From: an uncultured Alphaproteobacteria bacterium
Lineage (GTDB): Bacteria > Pseudomonadota > Alphaproteobacteria > Rs-D84
Assembly: GCA_946185785.1 (NCBI GenBank)
Contig: CAMHKP010000013.1
Location: forward strand, 1 to 8,241
DNA length: 8,241 nt
Reading direction: 5' to 3'
The translations under genes and the position numbers were made by a program. Shown here in pieces: positions 1 through 6,909 of the stretch. The notes beneath the pieces are model-generated. The model ran no database searches, had not been told where the DNA came from, and was given only the letters and a program-made list of their open reading frames with translations. The stretch's first letter is position 1. Each line of letters begins with the position of its first letter.

Positions 1-186
1 CATGATCGTCGCAATACTTGGTACAGCGTGACACAAAAAGGTGCCGAAGTGGCCAAGGCGATGATTGTGGAATTTGAAAATATAATTGGATCGGTTTTTG
101 CTGGTCTTTCACGCGAAGATGAAGATAAATTGACCGATGCAATGTCAACAATTAACAAGGTTATATCGAATATGGAGGTTGAATAA
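1..186 (+). CDS. MarR-family transcriptional regulator, C-terminal part (5' end outside window)
   Basis: The first 61 codons in frame 1 run without a stop to TAA at 184-186. They begin HDRRNTWYSVTQKG, which matches the wing and following helix start of the MarR winged-helix domain (family pattern D-x-R-x5-LT-x-x-G). The rest (about residues 15-61) is predicted helical, as expected for the C-terminal dimerisation helices. MarR proteins are cytoplasmic dimeric repressors or activators that often control a neighbouring efflux or stress operon and respond to small ligands. The stop lies one base before the tolC-like start, and that gene's ribosome binding site is inside this reading frame, so the regulator is almost certainly co-transcribed with the pump and probably autoregulates it. 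The promoter, operator and DNA-recognition helix lie upstream and cannot be seen. The family call rests on the wing motif plus context; the ligand is unknown. Confidence 0.8.
   Translation, partial: HDRRNTWYSVTQKGAEVAKAMIVEFENIIGSVFAGLSREDEDKLTDAMSTINKVISNMEVE
174..178 (+). promoter_or_regulatory. Ribosome binding site deciding the tolC-like start
   Basis: GGAGG lies nine bases before ATG 188 and inside the last codons of the MarR-family gene. It supports ATG 188 over the in-frame ATG at 137, which would put 17 extra residues in front of a clean signal peptide. Confidence 0.75.
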
Positions 187-187
187 A

Positions 188-1519
188 ATGCGAAAGTTTA
201 CGCGTTTTTTATTTGCTGGTTTGGCAATGGTGATTTGTTCGCCTGTGTTTGCAATGGATTTATCATTGGAGACGGCTGTTGAAAAAATTTTGGATGAATC
301 ACAAGATATGAAAAAGGCTGATGCAAATATCAAAAAAGCTCAGGCTTCATTAGATGCGGCAAACGCAAATCGTTGGTTTAAATTAGAGGCTTCGGCAACA
401 TATATGAATTTGGTTGATGTTCATGACCCGTTCAGTGGTTCAATGAATATGAAATTACCACCACAATTGGGTGGTTTGGTTGGTTCGTTCATGGGGGGTG
501 GAACCGTTTCAGAAATTGAAATGCCAGATAATATATTTATGGCGGGTGTGACATTTACTCAACCGATTTATACATTTGGTAAAATTGGTAATGCGGTTGA
601 TTCTGTACGTAGTGCAATCAAAATGAGTGAAACCAGCAAGGAAATGGTTCGTCGCGAAGTGCGCTATAGTGCGGTTGATTTATACTGGACCGCAAAAATG
701 ACCGATGAAATTGTAAAATTAGCTGAACAAGATTTGAAATCAGCACGTGATGCGCGTCGCAATTTGACATCGGCTGGTCGTGCAAGTCGTGGAAATCTTG
801 TTAAAATCGAATCTGATATTGCTGCAAAAGAAATAAGTTTGTCTGATGCGAAATTTAATCGTGATACGGCACATCGTATGTTAAAGATTCTGGCGGGTAT
901 AGATGTGGACGAAGAAATAAATCTAACTACAGAATTCCCAGATAAATTTGCAGATTTAGATGTTAAAAAATTGACAACAACACCAGAATGGGAACTGTTA
1001 AATCAGCAAATTCGTATGTATGAAAAATCTGCGCGGTCAAAGCGTGATGGCGCATTGCCAACATTGGCGGCAACCGCATCTTATAATTATACAAGTATTA
1101 CGAATTCAGCAGATACTTTATTTGATAAAGAAGGGGAACAATCGGCATACTGGGGATTGGCGCTGCAGGTTCCAATTTTTTCGGGCGGAATAAATCGCGC
1201 AAATGCGACAATTGATGCGATGAATGCCGAAGCGGTACGTCAAGACTTGGATAAATCAAAGAAGATAACCACTGAAAAATACAATACAGCAATTCAACAA
1301 TATAATCATTTGCGTGGAAATCTGGCTACATTGCAAAATGCACGCGATTTAGCATCCAAGGCATACGGATTTTCACGTCAACGTTTTATTGCTGGACAAA
1401 CATCAGCGATTGAATTGGCAGACGCATCATCGGGTTTGTACCAATTGGATATGGCATTATTGAATTCAAAATACAAAATTTTAATGGCGGCAGAATCAGT
1501 TAAAAAATTGGGTGAATAA
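188..1519 (+). CDS. TolC-family outer membrane efflux protein (OEP)
   Basis: This is the outer-membrane channel of a tripartite exporter: a trimeric beta-barrel with a long periplasmic helical tunnel that passes substrates to the outside. The 443-residue product starts with a classic signal peptide (MRKFTRFLF, hydrophobic core to about 18, likely cleavage after PVFA at 22). C17 is not in a lipobox, so it is probably not lipidated. Two OEP-type repeats follow, roughly residues 26-240 and 265-440, each with long amphipathic helices rich in Ala, Lys, Glu and Gln. Barrel-strand-like segments sit near 65-75 and 118-130 (VTFTQPIYTFGKIGN) in the first repeat and near 293-335 (YWGLALQVPIFSGG) in the second. 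These are typical TolC/CusC landmarks. Length is normal for the family. It starts one base after the MarR stop and ends one base before the adaptor start, so it is translated as part of the pump operon. The substrate cannot be read from sequence. Confidence 0.93.
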   Translation: MRKFTRFLFAGLAMVICSPVFAMDLSLETAVEKILDESQDMKKADANIKKAQASLDAANANRWFKLEASATYMNLVDVHDPFSGSMNMKLPPQLGGLVGSFMGGGTVSEIEMPDNIFMAGVTFTQPIYTFGKIGNAVDSVRSAIKMSETSKEMVRREVRYSAVDLYWTAKMTDEIVKLAEQDLKSARDARRNLTSAGRASRGNLVKIESDIAAKEISLSDAKFNRDTAHRMLKILAGIDVDEEINLTTEFPDKFADLDVKKLTTTPEWELLNQQIRMYEKSARSKRDGALPTLAATASYNYTSITNSADTLFDKEGEQSAYWGLALQVPIFSGGINRANATIDAMNAEAVRQDLDKSKKITTEKYNTAIQQYNHLRGNLATLQNARDLASKAYGFSRQRFIAGQTSAIELADASSGLYQLDMALLNSKYKILMAAESVKKLGE

Positions 1520-1520
1520 A

Positions 1521-2129
1521 ATGAAAAAAATAATTGCGAAATTTAATGGAATGGATAAGCAACGCATGCGTCATATTATATTGCGTGTTGCGTTGGGTGC
1601 ATTTTTGTGCTTGGTCGTATATCGATTTGTTGCATTCGGTTTAGAACAGCACAGATCGGTGTTTAATTTAACACGTGATGCAAATGCAAACGGTGCACCA
1701 GTAAGTGTCGTTGAAATGAAACGTACAGATGGTGTGATTTATGAACCGCTGTTCATAAATAATAATCGTGGATATGTGTCGGGAATGCGTGTCGCGCGAT
1801 TCAAGGCGGGACAAAAAATTACCGATGGTGGCGAAGTTGTATCTGTATCAAATTCGTTGGATTTAGATTCTGGAATGTATGTCGTCCGTACGCGTGGCGC
1901 AAAAAATGGTGCGCATACTGTTGAAATCAAAGAAAACGGTTTTTATGTGCCGACATATGCTGTAAAAAAGGGGGCTGTGTTCGTCGTGCGTGATGGCGTG
2001 GCACACAGTGTACCGATTACCGTTGTGCGTGGCGATGCCGAAAACACCATGATAAATGGTGTCAAAAATGGTGATGTGGTTATCACATCATATATCACAG
2101 ATGGTGCGTTGGTTAAAGTTATAAAGTAA
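1521..2129 (+). CDS. Minimal RND-type periplasmic adaptor (membrane fusion protein) lacking the hairpin
   Basis: The position between an outer membrane factor and an RND permease is where the adaptor gene is expected. The 202-residue product has a basic N-terminus and one membrane span (about 18-38), then a periplasmic part. Residues 113-123 (LDLDSGMYVVRT) resemble the adaptor beta-barrel motif 'VDPDTGTxxVRA'. Residues 141-202 (VPTYAVKKGAVFVVRDG, then GVKNGDVVITS and a final DGALVKV) match the membrane-proximal domain ('VPxxAV...VFVVxDG...GLKxGDxVVxxG'). Residues 60-110 could be the opening strand ('PVSVVEMKR') and a remnant around KAGQKI. No lipoyl halves or coiled-coil hairpin are visible; ordinary RND adaptors have about 350-400 residues. 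I chose ATG 1521, one base after the tolC-like stop. GTG 1512 would add only MNK and overlap that gene. The frame is intact, and ten bases separate it from the permease. Alternatively it could be an accessory protein using an adaptor-like fold. Confidence 0.75.
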   Translation: MKKIIAKFNGMDKQRMRHIILRVALGAFLCLVVYRFVAFGLEQHRSVFNLTRDANANGAPVSVVEMKRTDGVIYEPLFINNNRGYVSGMRVARFKAGQKITDGGEVVSVSNSLDLDSGMYVVRTRGAKNGAHTVEIKENGFYVPTYAVKKGAVFVVRDGVAHSVPITVVRGDAENTMINGVKNGDVVITSYITDGALVKVIK

Positions 2130-2139
2130 GGGGTTTAAA

Positions 2140-5100
2140 ATGCTGAAATTTTTCGTTCGTCGTCCAATTACAACGTTGATGTTTGTTCTTGTGTGGGTGT
2201 TGTTGGGATTGGTTGCATACCCACGTATAAATATTGAACGCACACCATCGCTGGACTTTCCAATGGTGACGACAACGTTTGTGTATCCGGGCGCATCAAG
2301 TGATGAAATTGAATCCCAAGTTGTTAAAAAAGCCGAAGACGCAATATCCGAAGTGCCTGGGGTGAAACATATTACTTCGCGTATTTTTGAAAATGGCGGA
2401 TTTATCATGACTGAATTTAATTTGGGTGTGAACGCAAATGATAAAGCAGCCGAAGTGAAAACAAAAATTGATGCATTGGCGTCACAATTTCCAGATGATT
2501 TAAAACAGCCGGTTGTTGAAAAATTAAACCCGTTGCAACAGGCGGTGGTTGATATTGTTCTTCGTGGCCCGTCCAGCACAGAAATCAAGCAATATATTGA
2601 TGATGTGTTGGCTAATAAAATTACCGCGATAGACGGTGTTGCCAAGGTTTCAACATTTGGTGGTCGTGAACGCGCAATTCGTGTTGCAATGGATCCCGAC
2701 TTGATGGCGGCACGTGGGGTCACGATTATGGATGTTATAACGGCATTGGGGAATAAAAACCTTAATGTGCCTGGGGGTAAAATCGAATATGGCGCATCGT
2801 CTGAGAATGTTCGTTTTATCGGTGAATTTGCAGATGTTAATGAAATTGCGAATTTGCCAATTTCGACCAGCGAAGGTATTCGTTTTAAGTTAAGTGATGT
2901 TGCATCTGTGACCGATGCAGCGCGTGATATTGAAAATGGTGCACGCTATAATGGTAATGATTCTGTAATTGCGTCTGTGGAAAAGGCAAACGATGGTAAT
3001 GCAATTAAAATATCGCGTGCGTTGCATAAAAAATTGCCAGAATTAAATGCAGATTTTGCAGCGCATTTTCCAGGTAAAAACGCAGAAATTGAAATCATTT
3101 CTGATTCATCAACTGCGATTCTGGATGATACAAACGACACAATCAACGGTATTATTCTGGGGATTGTGTTGACGGTTTTAGTGTTGTTGGCATTCACGCG
3201 CAACTGGCGTTCAACAGTTATTGCGGGTGTTGTGATTCCAGCATCACTTATTGCAGGGTTTGAATTTGTTAGCGCCAGCGGTTTTACCATTAATGCAATT
3301 ACATTGTTGGCATATTCTTCGGCATTGGGTACATTGGTATCAAATGCAATTATTTTGATTGAATCTGCCCTGCAAGAAATGCGTGCTGGTAAAAACCCAG
3401 AAGATGCCGCAATTGACGGTACTAAAAAAGTTGCTGTTTCGGTGCTGGCTGGGGTTGGAACAAATGTCGTGGTGTTTTTACCGTTGGCATTTATGGGCGG
3501 CATTGTTGGTAAATTTATGATTCAGTTTGGTTTGACTGTTGTTTATTTGACGTTGCTGTCGCTGATGTTCAGTTTTACTTTAACACCAATGATGATTGCA
3601 AAATTCTTGCGTCTGTCGAGTGAAAACAAAAAAGAAATTGCGAAAAAATCAGCAGAAGATAAAAAAGTTGAAAAGACATCGTGGCTGCGCAGATGGTTTG
3701 AATATCAAATGGCGCATTCGGGTCGTGTGGTTGGATTGGCTTTCTTGGTTTTATTTGCATCAACATTTTTAATGCGTTTTGTTGGAAACGAATTTCAACC
3801 GTCAACCGATGTGAACGAAATTACAATTACTGCACGTGCACCAATGGGGGCGACATATGAAAAGTCGTTGGAAATTACAAATGCGATTGAAAAACATTTA
3901 TCGAATATCCCAGAAATAAAATCTGTGACTGCAAAAATTGGTGACCAAGGATTACAGAATATTCAAATTCGTGTCGAATTGGTTGACAAATCAAAACGCG
4001 CCAAGTCCGATAAAAAATTGGTTCGTGAAATGTTGCCAACTTTAAATGATATTCCAGACGCAGAAATTCAAATTCGTGCAGGTATGGCTATATCAGCAGT
4101 ATCCAGTGACATTGTTTTGAATATTTATGGTGAAGATGATACAATTCGTGAATCTTATGCAGACAAGATAATTGCAGAAATAAATAAAATTGAAGAAATT
4201 CAATCGGCGGTTCGCGCACAACAGACACCTGCTAATGAAGTGCGCTTTATTCCAGATGCCGAAAAAATGGATTTCTGGGGGGTTAAAAATTCGTATGCTG
4301 GAACAGTATTGCGTTATGCGCTGTATGGAAACGACACGTATAAATATAAAGAAAACGGAAACGAATACCCGATTGTCGTAGAATTCGCAAAACCATTTAA
4401 AACACAAAATATATTGGACGTTGTATATGCTAATTCACAAAAGGGTATGGTTGCATTATCGCAACTGGGAACACAAGAAGTTGTCCGCGCAACCCCAGAT
4501 ATTCGCCGTCTGGATAAAAACAGAATTACAGAAATAGATGTTAATCTTGGTAAATCAACATTGGGTCCGGTACAGGCAAAAATAACATCAGTCTTGGAAA
4601 AAATGGATTGGGAATCGGGGTACACATATAAATTTGGTGGTATGTCGGAAATTCAAGATGATACCACTGGTGAAATTGGTCAGGCGTTTTTCTTGGCATC
4701 CATTTTAACATTTATGTTATTGGCGGCTATTTTGAATTCGCTGACACATCCATTCACAATGGCAACATCTATTATCACTAGCTTCGCTGGGGTGTTTATG
4801 GTGCTGTTCTTGTCGGGTGCATCAATGAATGTTGGTGCGATGTTGGCGTTCGTTATGTTGGTTGGTTTGGTGGTTAATAACAGTATTTTGGTGCTGGAAC
4901 CAACCGTCAACCGTATAAGAAATGGCGAAGATGTTGCCAAGGCATTATGGACTGAACTGAATTTGAAAAAGAACATGGTGTTAATGACATCTATCGCAGT
5001 TGCCGCCGGTATGGCACCACAATTGTTCGGTGGTGACGGTATGAAGACCGCTATGGCATCGGTTTTAATCGGTGGTATGTTGGCATCTATGGTGTGGACA

Positions 5101-5175
5101 TTTACATTAACACCGGCGTTGTTTGTGGTGATGGAACATTTGCGCCAGAAAGTAAATAGTTTGTTGAAAAAGTAA
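2140..5175 (+). CDS. RND efflux permease (AcrB/HAE-1-like) with altered TM4 proton-relay residues
   Basis: This is the inner-membrane engine of a tripartite pump. The 1011-residue product has the full RND plan: TM1 at about 11-28 (opening FFVRRPITTLMF), a large periplasmic loop to about 333, TM2-TM6 at about 334-487, a Lys-rich cytoplasmic linker (495-525), TM7 at about 530-547, a second loop to about 846, and TM8-TM12 to about 1000. The motif YPGASSDEIESQV (49-61) is typical. TM4 aligns without gaps to AcrB, but where AcrB has LVDDAIV this protein has LVSNAII. S401 and N402 therefore replace D407 and D408. TM10 has GLVVNNSIL, with N913 at the AcrB K940 position; Asn there is common in other RND branches. 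TM11 keeps a basic K943 near the R971 position and T950 at T978. AAGGGG at 2128-2133 is the ribosome binding site. A terminator follows the stop directly. The family is certain, but energy coupling and substrate are open. Confidence 0.95.
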   Translation: MLKFFVRRPITTLMFVLVWVLLGLVAYPRINIERTPSLDFPMVTTTFVYPGASSDEIESQVVKKAEDAISEVPGVKHITSRIFENGGFIMTEFNLGVNANDKAAEVKTKIDALASQFPDDLKQPVVEKLNPLQQAVVDIVLRGPSSTEIKQYIDDVLANKITAIDGVAKVSTFGGRERAIRVAMDPDLMAARGVTIMDVITALGNKNLNVPGGKIEYGASSENVRFIGEFADVNEIANLPISTSEGIRFKLSDVASVTDAARDIENGARYNGNDSVIASVEKANDGNAIKISRALHKKLPELNADFAAHFPGKNAEIEIISDSSTAILDDTNDTINGIILGIVLTVLVLLAFTRNWRSTVIAGVVIPASLIAGFEFVSASGFTINAITLLAYSSALGTLVSNAIILIESALQEMRAGKNPEDAAIDGTKKVAVSVLAGVGTNVVVFLPLAFMGGIVGKFMIQFGLTVVYLTLLSLMFSFTLTPMMIAKFLRLSSENKKEIAKKSAEDKKVEKTSWLRRWFEYQMAHSGRVVGLAFLVLFASTFLMRFVGNEFQPSTDVNEITITARAPMGATYEKSLEITNAIEKHLSNIPEIKSVTAKIGDQGLQNIQIRVELVDKSKRAKSDKKLVREMLPTLNDIPDAEIQIRAGMAISAVSSDIVLNIYGEDDTIRESYADKIIAEINKIEEIQSAVRAQQTPANEVRFIPDAEKMDFWGVKNSYAGTVLRYALYGNDTYKYKENGNEYPIVVEFAKPFKTQNILDVVYANSQKGMVALSQLGTQEVVRATPDIRRLDKNRITEIDVNLGKSTLGPVQAKITSVLEKMDWESGYTYKFGGMSEIQDDTTGEIGQAFFLASILTFMLLAAILNSLTHPFTMATSIITSFAGVFMVLFLSGASMNVGAMLAFVMLVGLVVNNSILVLEPTVNRIRNGEDVAKALWTELNLKKNMVLMTSIAVAAGMAPQLFGGDGMKTAMASVLIGGMLASMVWTFTLTPALFVVMEHLRQKVNSLLKK

Positions 5176-5204
5176 AAAAACACCGGCAAACGCCGGTGTT
5201 TTTT
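5175..5204 (+). terminator. Rho-independent terminator of the pump operon
   Basis: A seven-pair GC-rich stem, CACCGGC (5181-5187) with GCCGGTG (5192-5198), encloses loop AAAC. It is extended by A-run/T-run pairing (5175-5180 with 5199-5204) and followed by a T-rich tract to 5209. It begins at the last base of the permease stop codon, so it ends the operon and, being near-symmetric, could also act leftward. Confidence 0.92.
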
Positions 5205-5213
5205 ATTTTAGAT

Positions 5214-5243
5214 TTGCGGAATGTATTAAAACATTGTTATAAT
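5214..5243 (+). promoter_or_regulatory. Sigma-70-like promoter of the HAD phosphatase gene
   Basis: A perfect TATAAT at 5238-5243 has TTGCGG at 5214-5219 as a weak -35 element, 18 bases upstream. It lies just downstream of the pump terminator, so the next gene appears to be transcribed independently. The -10 is convincing and the -35 is poor. Confidence 0.5.
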
Positions 5244-5256
5244 CGTATCAGTAAGA

Positions 5257-5261
5257 AAGGA
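5257..5261 (+). promoter_or_regulatory. Ribosome binding site deciding the HAD phosphatase start
   Basis: AAGGA is six bases before ATG 5268. It rules against the longer frame opening at 5196, whose first codons lie in the terminator and promoter. Confidence 0.75.
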
Positions 5262-5267
5262 ATAAAT

Positions 5268-5879
5268 ATGCAAAAGAAAGCAAAGAAAGTTAATGTTGTT
5301 GTGTTTGATTTTGATGGAACGTTATCATCACACGATGCGAACTATGAATTTGGTAAATATTGTTTTCGCCATTCGCTGCGCGCGTGGCTGTTTTTACCAA
5401 TGACATTGTTCGGTATGTCGTTTCGGCATGTTGCACCAAATGCGGCATGGTGGCGGCAAATTGGCCGACGTTTTATTAGTGCAAAAATGGTTAAACGTTT
5501 GACCCCAGGCTTCTTTGAACAACATCGGTTAAATCGCTTTGGTTGGTCGGCTGAACGCGTTGCCACAGAACGCGAGGCGGGGAATATCGTTTTGCTGATT
5601 TCGGCATCGGCAAATTATCTGGTGCGGCCACTGGTGCGTGACATGGGTTTTGATGATGTTATTTGTTCGGAAATGTACGCGAACAAGCCATGGAAATATC
5701 ACTTTCTGTGCTATCACAAGAATAAAGTTGTTGCGCTGGAACGTTGGGCGAAAAAGAATAAAGTTGTGCCAAATGTTGTGCGCGCGTATTCAGACAGTAA
5801 ATCCGATATGCCGATAATGAGTATCGCGCAAGAGCAGGTTTGGATAGATCGTAAAACCGGCGGAAGAATTGAAAAATAA
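5268..5879 (+). CDS. HAD-IB family phosphatase, phosphatidylglycerophosphatase C (PgpC/YfhB)-like
   Basis: HAD-IB phosphatases remove phosphate through an aspartyl-phosphate intermediate with Mg2+. The 203-residue product shows all four motifs. Motif I is VVFDFDGTLS (nucleophile D14, acid/base D16). Motif II is LLISAS (S112). The motif III Lys is in YHKNKVVALERW (K153). Motif IV is AYSDSKSDMPIM (D176, D180). YSDSxxDxPLL and the ending around VWIDRKTGG resemble E. coli PgpC, which dephosphorylates phosphatidylglycerol phosphate in the inner membrane to make phosphatidylglycerol; the length (about 210 there) also agrees. The cap segment at about 36-62 is hydrophobic and aromatic (AWLFLPMTLFGM), consistent with a membrane lipid substrate. 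The gene stands alone, with its own promoter and a terminator downstream. The superfamily is near certain. The PgpC role is inferred from resemblance, and a SerB-like or other small-molecule phosphatase is possible. Confidence 0.88.
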   Translation: MQKKAKKVNVVVFDFDGTLSSHDANYEFGKYCFRHSLRAWLFLPMTLFGMSFRHVAPNAAWWRQIGRRFISAKMVKRLTPGFFEQHRLNRFGWSAERVATEREAGNIVLLISASANYLVRPLVRDMGFDDVICSEMYANKPWKYHFLCYHKNKVVALERWAKKNKVVPNVVRAYSDSKSDMPIMSIAQEQVWIDRKTGGRIEK

Positions 5880-5885
5880 AAAATC

Positions 5886-5970
5886 AGTGGATTGCTTCGC
5901 ATTGCTCGCAATGACAAAATTCCAAGTTCTATTGTCATTGCGAAGGAGTGAAACGACTGTGGCAATCCAG
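5886..5970. repeat. Imperfect palindromic intergenic repeat ('TCATTGCGA...GCAATCC' type)
   Basis: The left arm has TGGATTGC (5888-5895) and TCGCAATGACAA (5906-5917), and the right arm reads the reverse complements: TTGTCATTGCGA (5932-5943) and GCAATCCA (5962-5969). So 12-base inner and 8-base outer blocks pair. The inter-block segments are unequal (10 bases on the left, 18 on the right), and the central loop is 14 bases. It starts six bases after the phosphatase stop and ends just before the convergent terminator. The blocks resemble, from memory, a dispersed non-coding repeat known in many unrelated bacteria, including obligate intracellular ones. No clear target duplication is visible. As RNA it would form a long interrupted hairpin. 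Confidence 0.75.
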
Positions 5971-5980
5971 TAATTATAAA

Positions 5981-6008
5981 AAAAACACTGGCATTTGCCG
6001 GTGTTTTT
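5981..6008. terminator. Bidirectional terminator between the phosphatase gene and rmuC
   Basis: AAAAACACTGGC (5981-5992) pairs with GCCGGTGTTTTT (5997-6008) around loop ATTT, with one G-T wobble when read rightward. A T-rich tract follows on the plus side (6004-6018), and the A-run at 5978-5985 gives a T-run on the minus side. It therefore serves both converging genes. The stem is nearly the same as that at 5175-5204. Confidence 0.9.
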
Positions 6009-6016
6009 ATTGTTTT

Positions 6017-6886
6017 TTATTCCCCAAAATCCAGTTCCCGAATCTTTTCGGCACGTGGGGTAATTTTTGAAATGGATGTTTGTAATTCATCAATGTCTCT
6101 TTGTGCCGCACTAAAATGTTGGTCAATTGCCCCCGCACGTTTTGACAGACGGTCCAAATCAGCCAGCAATAATTCCAATTCCTTTTTTATTTTTGATGCA
6201 ACGCGTTTGATTTTTATGTCTGATAACACCGCACGAATTGTGTTTAATGTTGCCCATAATGTTGATGGCGAAACAATGAACACTTTACGACGGGCGGCAT
6301 AATCAACGGTTGCCGGAAAATCACGATGCAACGATTCAAATATAGATTCCGATGCAATGAACATCATTGCAGATTCCGCAGTTTGACCAGGAATAATATA
6401 TTTTTCTGCAATCGCATCAATGTGTTTGCGCACGTCTAATTCGAATTGCTTTTTTGCGCCATCATCGCCATTTGCCAGCCGGTTGTATGATTCCAATGGA
6501 AACTTGCTGTCGATAATCATGTCGCCCGGTGGATATGGCAGACGGATTATACAATCTGGACGCACACCAGTGTCTAAAACACACTGAAATGCATATGTTT
6601 CAGGTGGCATTATATCAGACACAATATCTTCTAATTGTCTTTCCCCAAATGTGCCACGTGCCTGTTTGTTGCCCATAAGGATGTTTTTGAAATTCGCGAT
6701 ATCCGCGCTGATATTCTTTAATTCAATCGCGTTCTGCGACAGCGCCCCAAGGCGTTCTGCCAGCCGTTCACGCAGACGTGCGTTGTCTTCGCGCAAGCCC
6801 GAAATATCAATCGTTGGACGGCGGAAAAGCAGCACTAATAACATTGCGGCAATTAAAATTAACAAAACTAAAATATAAGTTGTCAT
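6017..6886 (-). CDS. rmuC: DNA recombination protein RmuC homologue (short form)
   Basis: RmuC proteins carry a PD-(D/E)XK nuclease-like domain and limit DNA rearrangements such as inverted-repeat recombination; the precise biochemistry is poorly known. The 289-residue product has an N-terminal membrane span (about 4-21, ILVLLILIAAMLLVLLF), a short coiled-coil-like stretch (31-70), then the conserved core: GTFGERQL (78-85), RPDCIIRLP (109-117), IIDSKFPLESY (124-134, with D126 and K128 as likely nuclease residues), MFIASESIFE (175-184) and VFIVSPSTLWATLNTIR (202-218). A helical C-terminus follows. E. coli RmuC is about 475 residues, so the coiled-coil parts are reduced while the catalytic core is complete. 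ATG at 6886 is chosen because a ribosome binding site lies seven bases before it; the ATG at 6907 would add seven residues. It is divergent from def and ends at a terminator shared with the converging phosphatase gene. Confidence 0.92.
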   Translation of the reverse strand: MTTYILVLLILIAAMLLVLLFRRPTIDISGLREDNARLRERLAERLGALSQNAIELKNISADIANFKNILMGNKQARGTFGERQLEDIVSDIMPPETYAFQCVLDTGVRPDCIIRLPYPPGDMIIDSKFPLESYNRLANGDDGAKKQFELDVRKHIDAIAEKYIIPGQTAESAMMFIASESIFESLHRDFPATVDYAARRKVFIVSPSTLWATLNTIRAVLSDIKIKRVASKIKKELELLLADLDRLSKRAGAIDQHFSAAQRDIDELQTSISKITPRAEKIRELDFGE

Positions 6887-6907
6887 TTGGGTTTCCTTTG
6901 CTATCAT
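6880..6907 (+). promoter_or_regulatory. Putative promoter of def-fmt
   Basis: TTGTCA (6880-6885) and TATCAT (6902-6907) are separated by 16 bases, each one mismatch from the sigma-70 consensus. The -35 overlaps the first codons of rmuC. Transcription from here would start only a few bases before the def ribosome binding site, giving a very short leader. Confidence 0.45.
6894..6898 (-). promoter_or_regulatory. Ribosome binding site deciding the rmuC start
   Basis: On the minus strand AAGGA precedes the ATG at 6886 by seven bases. This favours the 289-residue product over the form starting at 6907. Confidence 0.7.
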
Positions 6908-6909
6908 TC

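Noticed and set aside
137..187. Earlier in-frame start for the tolC-like gene
   Set aside because: It would place a polar 17-residue extension before a clear signal peptide and overlap the MarR end. ATG 188 has a GGAGG at proper spacing.
1512..1520. GTG start for the adaptor overlapping the tolC-like stop
   Set aside because: It adds only three residues, and ATG 1521 follows the same pattern as the preceding junction. It cannot be fully excluded.
2088..2723. Minus-strand open frame of 211 codons opposite the start of the permease
   Set aside because: It lies wholly opposite the adaptor end and RND gene, and its Ser/Thr/Ile-rich translation shows no family motif. It is a codon-usage shadow, as are the minus frames at 2946-3503 and 4680-5189.
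3340..3345. TM4 Ser-Asn as a sequencing error
   Set aside because: Asp-Asp to Ser-Asn needs changes at several positions in two adjacent codons while the frame and flanking motif remain intact.
2140..5175. Heavy-metal (CzcA/CusA) RND subtype
   Set aside because: The N-terminus and TM4 surroundings look HAE-1-like, and I see no metal-type TM4 signature or Met/His-rich metal sites.
5196..5267. Upstream extension of the phosphatase frame
   Set aside because: These codons lie in the terminator, T-tract and promoter. ATG 5268 has a good ribosome binding site and gives a family-typical N-terminus.
5886..6008. CRISPR array or structured ncRNA gene
   Set aside because: There is only one inverted pair, with no regularly spaced direct repeats and no separate promoter. 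A dispersed palindrome plus a terminator explains it.
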